A stretch of DNA of 12,113 nucleotides, from positions 1 to 12,113 of the forward strand of contig CALDPN010000126.1 in assembly GCA_937911235.1 (NCBI GenBank), in the 5' to 3' direction. This DNA comes from an uncultured Bacteroidales bacterium (GTDB lineage Bacteria > Bacteroidota > Bacteroidia > Bacteroidales > Paludibacteraceae). Below the pieces are notes generated by a model. It worked only from the letters and a program-made list of their open reading frames with translations, was not told where the DNA came from and did no database searches. Made by a program: the position numbers and the translations under genes. Positions 7,525 through 12,113 of this stretch are shown here, piece by piece; the first letter of the stretch is position 1; each line of letters starts with the position of its first letter.

Positions 7525-7543
7525 TAAAATTTACTGAAAAAGA

Positions 7544-7579
7544 AAAGGGGTTGACTTTTAGAAGTCAGCCCCTTTATTT
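7544..7579. terminator. Bidirectional terminator between convergent genes
   Basis: 14-bp arms at 7544-7557 and 7562-7575 (core GGGGTTGACTT / AAGTCAGCCCC) with a TTAG loop and one T-G wobble position. T-runs follow on both strands: CCTTTATTT on plus and CCTTTTCTTTTT on minus. It ends the FISUMP-like lipoprotein gene on plus and the AmpG-like permease gene (stop at 7586) on minus. Confidence 0.9.
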
Positions 7580-7585
7580 GTTGTG

Positions 7586-8812
7586 TTACTCGATCTTTAG
7601 TTTAGGGATTAATAGCATACCAGGGATAGTGCAAAGGCACACCCAGATAAAGAATTGATTGTATCCTAGAAGTTCTTGAATATATCCTGCTATCATGCCA
7701 GGAAGCATCATACCCAATGCCATAAAACCGGTGCAAAGTGCGTAGTGAGCAGTTTGGTAAGGTCCTTTTGATACTTGAATTAGGTATAGCATAAAGGCGG
7801 TGAAACCAAAACCATAACCCAGTTGCTCAATTGCAATGCAAGAGGTTACAACCCAAATGTTTTCTGGAAGAGCGTATGCCAAATATACGTATGCAAGGTT
7901 TGGTATGTTCATTGACAAGACCATAGGCCAAATCCACTTCTTCAATCCGTGTTTTGCAGCAACAATGCCACCAATAATACCTCCAAGTAGTAGGGCGATT
8001 ACTCCAATTGTGCCATAAATTAATCCTACAGTTTCTGTGTTAATGCCAAGTCCCATAGCATCAGGGCTATCAAGTAGGAAAGGTGAGGCAATTTTGGTAA
8101 GTTGAGCTTCGCCAAGACGATATAGCAAAATGAAGGCAAGTGATACCAAGATTCCTTTTTTCTTGAAAAAAGAGCTGAAAAGTTCTTTTAGGTTGCGGTC
8201 GCTACTTGCTGTGTCGCTTTGTGGTTTTGGAAGTATAAAATAGTGGTAAATACCTAGAATTATCATAATAATAGCGCATAAACCAAATACATACGACCAA
8301 GCAGTAGCAGCGTTGCCTGTCTGGTTGATAAGATAACCGGCAAGCATAACTAACACTCCCTGACCAAAAATGTTTGAAAGTCTATAGAAAATATTTCTAA
8401 TACCAACAAATAGCGATTGGTCTTTTTCGTTTAGTCCTAGCATGTAAAAACCATCTGCTGCAATATCGTGCGTAGCAGAACTAAATGCCATTAGATAGAA
8501 AAAGGCAAGTGATGTTTGAAAGAAATAAGTGGTTGGGAGTGAAAATGCAATACCAGCAAGTCCCACGCTAAGAAGTAGTTGCATGCTGTAAATCCACCAA
8601 CGTTTGGTTTTTATAAGGTCCACCATCGGGCTCCAAAATGGTTTTATTACCCAAGGAAGATAAAGCCAACTTGTGTAAAATGCTATTTCTGCATTGCCAA
8701 TGCCAAGATTTTTGTAAAGTATAACCGAAACGGTCATTACAAGTACGTATGGGAATCCTTCTGCTAAATAAAGACTTGGAATCCAAGCCCATGGGTTTCT
8801 ATAATTGTTCAT
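7586..8812 (-). CDS. MFS permease, AmpG-like
   Basis: An inner-membrane transporter of the major facilitator superfamily, 408 residues with about 12 hydrophobic helices. AmpG-like features: the N-terminal WIPSLYLAEGFPYVLVMTVS, the loop 2-3 motif WSPMVDLIKTKRWWI, and HDIAADGFY in helix 4 to loop 4. A basic central loop (residues about 198-216) separates two six-helix halves. AmpG permeases import anhydromuropeptides (GlcNAc-anhydroMurNAc with or without peptide) into the cytoplasm. The start codon lies inside the SpoIID-domain gene (14-bp overlap), and the DUF4922 gene lies further upstream in the same operon; this set is what I would expect in Bacteroidales cell-wall recycling clusters. Sugar transport is the main alternative. 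MFS membership is certain, the AmpG assignment likely. Confidence 0.85.
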   Translation of the reverse strand: MNNYRNPWAWIPSLYLAEGFPYVLVMTVSVILYKNLGIGNAEIAFYTSWLYLPWVIKPFWSPMVDLIKTKRWWIYSMQLLLSVGLAGIAFSLPTTYFFQTSLAFFYLMAFSSATHDIAADGFYMLGLNEKDQSLFVGIRNIFYRLSNIFGQGVLVMLAGYLINQTGNAATAWSYVFGLCAIIMIILGIYHYFILPKPQSDTASSDRNLKELFSSFFKKKGILVSLAFILLYRLGEAQLTKIASPFLLDSPDAMGLGINTETVGLIYGTIGVIALLLGGIIGGIVAAKHGLKKWIWPMVLSMNIPNLAYVYLAYALPENIWVVTSCIAIEQLGYGFGFTAFMLYLIQVSKGPYQTAHYALCTGFMALGMMLPGMIAGYIQELLGYNQFFIWVCLCTIPGMLLIPKLKIE

Positions 8813-10124
8813 ATAATATTGTATTTGGATAATAATGTGCTAAAATCTCTTTGTATGTGTAGCCTTTTTCTGCCATTACGGCAGCGCCAATTTGACAAAG
8901 ACCCACTCCGTGCCCCCAACCTGCTCCGTGCAAGGTGAACGTGTCGCCTTCTTTTTCAACTACAAATGCAGAACTGTATAAATGGCTGTTTGAAAGCCAT
9001 TTACGTATTTCTAGTTCTTTACCAATGATGATACTTTCGTTTTCTCCTACTATTTTTAGTTCGTAAATTCTGCCCGAAACTCCTCGTTTTAAAGGAATTA
9101 AGTCTATGATTTTGCCCAATTGCGATGCGTGACGTGCCACCAATGCGGTAAGCTCTTCTTGACTATAAACCACTTTCCAACGATAAAAATCTATGGTTTC
9201 TTGGTCGTAATCATTCAAAACTTGGCTCAAAATCTTTTTGTCATTGGTGTTGCAAAAGGCGTCGGGGTTGCTCATAATCCACTTTCTTGCGCCCTCTTCG
9301 GTGGTAAGGTCTAGGGATTGTTTTGTTGATATCGTTTCCTCAATCTGACCCTTCGACAGGCTCAGGGACCGATTGGCATCGTTATCTTCCACCTTCACCA
9401 AATAATCAAAGTGCGTATCTTCCCAACAAGTTTCAAACTCCTCAGTTACTCCTCCGCAACACTTGTAAAAACGAGCATCGCAAATCTTGTAGTCAGAGTT
9501 AGGAGTTAGGAGTGAGGAGTTAGGAGTTGGATTTTCTTTGTATGCCAAAATTAATCCTTTCGTTTCTTGCACCGCTTTTATAGCATTTTTGTGGTCTTTG
9601 GCACGTAGTCCTTGGTAGCGTTGGCAGTGATCATCTGCGCACACATCAAACCCATCGTGAGGTTCGCTCCCATACCAACAAATGCGTTTCCCCTCGCTTT
9701 CTTGGCATGCAAAAGCACTCCCCTCAAGTGAACGCTGAATTTTGCATAGTGCCCAACTGCGTGATATAACTGCATGAGCCTTAAGTAGTTCCATGTGTGA
9801 TGTGGCACTCATCTCAGAAGAAATCACGCTTTGCAAGTAATCTTCAATATCCAATACATTTACAGCAGTAAGTTCCCCATTTTTTGCTTTCATCACCTCC
9901 AAACTGCCCTTAAATGTCTGAGTCTCATTCCTTTCCCAATGAAAATCAATGCCAATAGTCACATCCATTAGCGAAAAACTGCAATCTTCGCTCATTGGAA
10001 TGTACCAACCAGCCTCGCAGATTTCCTTTTCTCCACTTATCACTTCCTCTCCGTGCTTGTACTCCCCATGGAATACCGCCCGAATCCTCTCTCTTGTATA
10101 TATTCCAACACGTATGTTATTCAT
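8799..10124 (-). CDS. SpoIID/LytB-domain protein without signal peptide
   Basis: 441 residues. SpoIID-type domains are lytic transglycosylases or amidase enhancers acting on peptidoglycan glycan strands. Family landmarks: IEDYLQSVISSEMSATSHMELLKAHAVISRSWAL (about 93-126), where Glu104 matches the catalytic Glu of Bacillus SpoIID; the FYKCCGGVTEEFETCW segment (about 219-234); and the C-terminal GAGWGHGVGLCQIGAAVMAEKGYTYKEILAHYYPNT. The N-terminus (MNNIRVGIYTRERIRAVFHG) goes straight into the fold with no signal peptide or membrane anchor, so the protein should be cytoplasmic, unusual for a wall enzyme but consistent with work on imported muropeptides. Two loops are repeat-derived: PTPNSSLLTPNS (199-210) and RSLSLSKG (253-260). 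It is Cys-rich for its size. It overlaps the permease gene downstream by 14 bases. Confidence 0.9.
   Translation of the reverse strand: MNNIRVGIYTRERIRAVFHGEYKHGEEVISGEKEICEAGWYIPMSEDCSFSLMDVTIGIDFHWERNETQTFKGSLEVMKAKNGELTAVNVLDIEDYLQSVISSEMSATSHMELLKAHAVISRSWALCKIQRSLEGSAFACQESEGKRICWYGSEPHDGFDVCADDHCQRYQGLRAKDHKNAIKAVQETKGLILAYKENPTPNSSLLTPNSDYKICDARFYKCCGGVTEEFETCWEDTHFDYLVKVEDNDANRSLSLSKGQIEETISTKQSLDLTTEEGARKWIMSNPDAFCNTNDKKILSQVLNDYDQETIDFYRWKVVYSQEELTALVARHASQLGKIIDLIPLKRGVSGRIYELKIVGENESIIIGKELEIRKWLSNSHLYSSAFVVEKEGDTFTLHGAGWGHGVGLCQIGAAVMAEKGYTYKEILAHYYPNTILYEQL
9347..9370. repeat. Short REP-like repeat within the SpoIID-domain gene
   Basis: The 24-base motif reads, on the minus strand, GGTCCCTGAGCCTGTCGAAG plus GGTC. 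It is a weak palindrome (CCCT ... AGGG) and codes in frame for RSLSLSKG. I recognise this core as a motif dispersed in many bacterial genomes, mostly between genes. Here it makes an insert-like loop after YLVKVEDNDAN in the protein. Confidence 0.6.
9496..9530. repeat. Five-copy heptanucleotide tandem array inside the SpoIID-domain gene
   Basis: Five consecutive 7-base units on the plus strand: GAGTTAG, GAGTTAG, GAGTGAG, GAGTTAG, GAGTTGG. The minus strand codes for PTPNSSLLTPNS, in a turn between two beta strands of the SpoIID domain. As 7 is not a multiple of 3, gain or loss of one unit would shift the reading frame. Confidence 0.85.
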
Positions 10125-10146
10125 CTTGATTTCTTTAATATATTTT

Positions 10147-10180
10147 TTTGAGTGTATTTTAGTTTATAAAATCACTCAAA
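10147..10180. repeat. Hairpin spanning the stop codon of the DUF4922 gene
   Basis: Arms TTTGAGTG (10147-10154) and CACTCAAA (10173-10180) enclose a second pair, ATTTTA (10156-10161) and TAAAAT (10167-10172), with a one-base bulge. The stop codon at 10161-10159 lies inside. On the minus strand it is followed by A-rich, not T-rich, sequence, so it does not look like an intrinsic terminator; it may be an RNA stability or processing element in the operon. Confidence 0.5.
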
Positions 10181-11001
10181 CCTGAAATCTGTTTAAATAT
10201 ATCAACAATCACCTCCTTCGTGATTTTTTCAAAATCTTCTTCGCGCGCAGCTATTAGGTGACCGGTCATGTCGATGGCGCCAGGACTCATCATTAGGCGG
10301 TCTTCGCCTTCGCTGAAAAACTGACGTGGGCGATGTGTGATGCGTGGGAAAATAGTAAATACCCATTCATCATTTTTGTATTCACAAAATAGGTTTGTGT
10401 GACTTGCAGGAAGTTCACCTTCGCGTTGCAGCAACTCTAATTGCGCATTTACTTTTGCTTCTAACTCTTCCGCATTGCTAGAACGAAGAACAATTTTTTC
10501 AATCACTCCAGTCATTGGAGTTTCTACGGCGTATGGGAAATAATCCTTGTTTACAAGTTGAAAATGCATGTGGTCTGGTGCAGATGCGCCAGATTTTGAG
10601 CCATTGAATAGTGCTATAAAGTCTGAATATTGCTTTGCTAAATCTAGGAAATCACGCACTTTACCTTCAATGCTTTGAGGCTCATGAATTTTAGAAACCA
10701 CAGTGAAATGTTCATTGCAAATAGGGAAAGGGTTGATGCAAATTTCATATTTTTCTTTAAAATCTATAGCAACTTGTCCTTCTATTCGGTTTTTAGGGCA
10801 TAGAAAACAGGGTCTTTCTGCGATACTTTTAGCATCAAGTTTTGCAAGTGACGACACCGCGCGTGCAGGATTAAAATGTACGTAAATTTTATATCCGTCA
10901 AACTCAAACTCTTTGTTTTTAATTTGCTTAAGCTTCTCATAATTTGCCTTAGCCACTGGCACCTTTTCAAGTTGTTCCTGTAAGAATATATGTAAGTTCA
11001 T
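10159..11001 (-). CDS. DUF4922 protein, GalT/Ap4A-phosphorylase-like (HIT superfamily)
   Basis: 280 residues, predicted cytoplasmic nucleotidyl transferase or phosphorylase. HIT-superfamily signs: VHFNPARAVSS (41-51), a possible metal-binding pair in RPCFLCPKN (63-71), NPFPICNEHFTVVSK (90-104), then NGSKSGASAPDHMHFQ (133-148), where His144-x-His146-x-Gln148 matches the GalT/Ap4A phosphorylase H-x-H-x-Q active site; His146 would be the nucleotidylated residue. The exact substrate is unknown. The gene is followed by the SpoIID-domain gene after 34 bases and then the AmpG-like permease, all on the same strand, so a sugar-nucleotide step in muropeptide recovery is a reasonable guess, not a demonstrated role. 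It starts 20 bases from a MITE-like fold-back element, which occupies the place where its promoter would be; no good TAnnTTTG box is visible. Confidence 0.87.
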   Translation of the reverse strand: MNLHIFLQEQLEKVPVAKANYEKLKQIKNKEFEFDGYKIYVHFNPARAVSSLAKLDAKSIAERPCFLCPKNRIEGQVAIDFKEKYEICINPFPICNEHFTVVSKIHEPQSIEGKVRDFLDLAKQYSDFIALFNGSKSGASAPDHMHFQLVNKDYFPYAVETPMTGVIEKIVLRSSNAEELEAKVNAQLELLQREGELPASHTNLFCEYKNDEWVFTIFPRITHRPRQFFSEGEDRLMMSPGAIDMTGHLIAAREEDFEKITKEVIVDIFKQISGLSDFIN

Positions 11002-11020
11002 AGTTTTAAATTATTTTAAT

Positions 11021-11145
11021 TATAAAGTTATTTTAAAGTGGGGATTTTTAGACTTGTGCAGCCTGAGCAACCGGAGTTTACTAGACGTAAATGAGGATTG
11101 TGAAGGCAAACAAGGCGAGAAAATCAACCTTTAAAATACTTTATA
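11021..11145. mobile_element. 125-bp fold-back (MITE-like) element
   Basis: The whole segment is an imperfect inverted repeat. Outer ends: 11021-11048 pairs with 11120-11145. Both ends share TATAAAGT, then ATTTTAAAG, then GATTTT, with one gap and a small mismatch block. Inward, CTTGT...GCC (11052-11063) pairs with GGC...ACAAG, and TTTAC / GTAAA flank the central TAGAC loop. It has no coding capacity. The outer ends begin TATA and end TATA, compatible with a TA-type target. The right end contains the higA stop codon (11141-11143). It could instead be a conserved structured RNA or a large bidirectional terminator; similar sequences seem familiar to me from other Bacteroidales. Confidence 0.65.
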
Positions 11146-11506
11146 CTCCTAGTATTATATCAGATGATATATTAAGTTTACTACAAATCTCGCGACCTAT
11201 TTTTAGGGTAGGTTCACATTTGCCTGTTAGGTATTCACTAACGCGAGATGGACTTACGCCAATGAGTTTAGCTAGCGCACCTTGAGTTAAATTCATTTGA
11301 GCCATGCGTAGTTTCATAACTTCTGGCAATGTTGGTCTGCCAATATTGAAATTTTCTTCAGAATAGTCTGATACTAAACCAGATAGTAGCTCTAATTCAA
11401 TTTTTCTGCCACCGTATTCAGCAGAGTCTTCACCAACTACTTGCAACAACTCCTCAACTCGGTTCACAGCCCAATTGTATTGCTCTATGTTTTCTATTTT
11501 ACTCAT
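11141..11506 (-). CDS. higA: HigA-type antitoxin, XRE-family transcriptional repressor
   Basis: 121 residues from ATG 11506 (MSKIENIEQYNW). An upstream ATG in the same frame (11581) would add 25 residues translated from the palindromic repeat and the toxin-antitoxin spacer, so I reject it. The N-terminal half (1-58) is helical with the KIELELLSGLVSDYSEENFNIG segment usual in HigA proteins that pair with HigB of the RelE-like family. The C-terminal half is a helix-turn-helix: LRMAQMNLTQGALAKLIGVSPSRVSEYLTGKCEPTLKIGREICSKL (66-111). It should bind the toxin and repress the operon promoter. The gene order, toxin first, is the HigBA order. The last codon and stop lie in the MITE-like element, so the native C-terminus may have been altered. 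Confidence 0.9.
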   Translation of the reverse strand: MSKIENIEQYNWAVNRVEELLQVVGEDSAEYGGRKIELELLSGLVSDYSEENFNIGRPTLPEVMKLRMAQMNLTQGALAKLIGVSPSRVSEYLTGKCEPTLKIGREICSKLNISSDIILGV

Positions 11507-11543
11507 ATAATTGTTTATTGTTTTATTAATCACATTCTGCGTG

Positions 11544-11582
11544 CTTGGTTTACGGACAATGCACGCATTGTCCCTACACAAC
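11544..11582. repeat. Palindromic repeat interrupting the 3' end of higB
   Basis: A perfect palindrome GGACAATGC (11554-11562), AC, GCATTGTCC (11565-11573), flanked by TACACAAC and TAC. It introduces the TAG stop that ends the toxin reading frame. On the far side, codons for His-Ala-Glu-Cys-Asp-stop (11543-11526) continue in the same frame, so about 36-39 bases appear to have been inserted into the toxin gene. I recall similar palindromes dispersed in Bacteroidota. Confidence 0.75.
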
Positions 11583-11834
11583 TCCTAACTTTCTTACGTA
11601 CACAAACTTCCCTATAAACATAATCTCTATGTTTAGAAATTTGCCATTTATATTATAATGAAAAATAGCAGTTTGTTTATCTTTTACTTCCACATTATCA
11701 AAATCGGTAGTAATGTCATCTATACAATTCCATTCTGCCTTTTTTATTTTGTCAGTCCAATCTTGAATAGCAACTCTCATTTTAGGGTGCTTTTCAATGA
11801 AATCAACAAGTGGTTTTTCTGTAAATATTTGCAT
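11574..11834 (-). CDS. higB: HigB-type mRNA interferase toxin, C-terminally truncated
   Basis: 86 residues, against about 95-105 for the family. The N-terminus MQIFTEKPLVDFIEKHPKMRVAIQDWTDKIKKAEWNCIDDI matches HigB toxins (RelE-like ribosome-dependent mRNA cleavage) well. The middle strand NINGKFLNIEIMFIGKFVYVRKLG follows the family pattern, but the conserved Arg of the G-N-x-Y-R-L strand appears to be Asn here. After KLG the family continues T-H-x-E-Y-D-K; this frame reads VV-stop, inside a palindromic repeat. Beyond the repeat, in the same frame, H-A-E-C-D-stop is still readable (11543-11526). The His/Tyr-containing C-terminal strand is probably catalytic, so this toxin is likely weakened or dead although its antitoxin is intact. 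It starts the operon, driven by the promoter at 11850-11880. Confidence 0.85.
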   Translation of the reverse strand: MQIFTEKPLVDFIEKHPKMRVAIQDWTDKIKKAEWNCIDDITTDFDNVEVKDKQTAIFHYNINGKFLNIEIMFIGKFVYVRKLGVV

Positions 11835-11849
11835 TGTTTCAATTTTCTA

Positions 11850-11880
11850 CAAATATACAACTAAATTCTGAAATGCAAAA
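11850..11880 (-). promoter_or_regulatory. higBA promoter
   Basis: Minus strand: TTTTG at 11880-11876, an 18-nt spacer, and a perfect TATATTTG at 11857-11850, 15 bases before the higB ATG at 11834. HigA would be expected to autoregulate here, but I see no clean operator palindrome. Confidence 0.65.
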
Positions 11881-11922
11881 TAAAATTCTAGAAAATAGAT
11901 ATAAAAAAAAAAATAAAATTTT

Positions 11923-11930
11923 TATCTTTG
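11923..11930 (+). promoter_or_regulatory. -7 box of the last gene
   Basis: A perfect TATCTTTG, only 4 bases from the first ATG (11935). Transcription would start at or just before that ATG. No TTG is visible 19-20 bases upstream; that region is almost all A and T. Confidence 0.65.
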
Positions 11931-11934
11931 CAGT

Positions 11935-12113
11935 ATGAAAACAAAAATGAATAATAAACAAAAGATATTTTTGGTTCTATTTATAGCGATTTTTTGCTCA
12001 TTAATATCGATGTGTAAAAAAGGCTACGAACCAACACATATAGCGGGTGTTAAAATAGAAGACCCTGTTACGCTCAACAATGAAAATGAACAAATTTTGA
12101 AGCATTATGCTAT
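11935..12113 (+). CDS. N-terminus of a secreted or membrane-anchored protein, cut by window edge
   Basis: The frame is open from ATG 11935 to the window end: MKTKMNNKQKIFLVLFIAIFCSLISMCKKGYEP and on. A second ATG at 11947 (MNNKQK) gives a more usual signal length and a short leader, and is my preferred start given the promoter position; I give the longer frame because it cannot be excluded. A hydrophobic stretch (FLVLFIAIFCSLISM) follows basic residues. The Cys in ISMC could be a lipidation site, but Met at -1 is atypical for a lipobox, so a signal anchor is possible. The mature start KKGYEPTHIAGVKIEDPVTL shows no domain I recognise. Divergent from higBA. Confidence 0.7.
   Translation, partial: MKTKMNNKQKIFLVLFIAIFCSLISMCKKGYEPTHIAGVKIEDPVTLNNENEQILKHYA

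Noticed and set aside
9496..9530. CRISPR-like array
   Set aside because: Units are 7 bases, contiguous and without spacers, and sit inside a coding region.
10147..10180. Intrinsic terminator between the DUF4922 and SpoIID genes
   Set aside because: The hairpin is followed by an A-rich run on the transcribed strand, not a T-run, and the genes look co-transcribed.
11507..11581. N-terminal extension of the antitoxin
   Set aside because: These 25 codons come from the palindromic repeat and the remnant of the higB end; family members begin near MSKIENIEQY.

Overview
The window looks like a chromosomal segment of a low-GC Bacteroidota, most likely of the order Bacteroidales. The evidence is a 286-residue primary sigma factor of the Bacteroides type (no region 1.1), a string of promoters with the Bacteroidota TAnnTTTG -7 box, a type A RNase P RNA, fused HisB with Bacteroidales-like sequence, and lipoproteins of a kind common in gut Bacteroidales. 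I cannot name the genus.

Layout. 1-1578 (minus): the primary sigma factor gene rpoD, a terminator, then a GufA-like ZIP metal transporter cut by the left edge. 1672-2120 (plus): rnpB with its own promoter, ending at a terminator shared with the convergent aminotransferase gene. 2139-6023 (minus): a small lipoprotein, hisC and hisB joined by 4-bp ATGA overlaps, then a class I aspartate-type aminotransferase with its own promoter. 6102-7579 (plus): a beta-phosphoglucomutase-like HAD hydrolase and a lipoprotein with a FISUMP-like domain, ending at a second bidirectional terminator. 7586-11001 (minus): an apparent operon of a DUF4922/GalT-like protein, a SpoIID/LytB-domain protein without signal peptide, and an AmpG-like MFS permease; from family context I read it as part of a peptidoglycan (muropeptide) salvage module. 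11021-11880 (minus): a HigBA-type toxin-antitoxin pair. 11923-end (plus): the start of a membrane-anchored or lipoprotein gene.

The most unusual signal is a set of small non-coding repeats embedded in coding DNA between about 9.3 and 11.6 kb. A 125-bp fold-back (MITE-like) element lies between higA and the DUF4922 gene and supplies the higA stop codon. A short palindromic repeat interrupts the 3' end of the HigB toxin gene; the lost C-terminal codons (His-Ala-Glu-Cys-Asp-stop) are still readable in the same frame beyond it. The SpoIID gene carries two in-frame insert-like repeats, one of them a five-copy heptanucleotide array that also shares a 12-mer with the damaged higB end. The sigma factor, RNase P RNA and histidine genes are ordinary core genes; the right third is more plastic.
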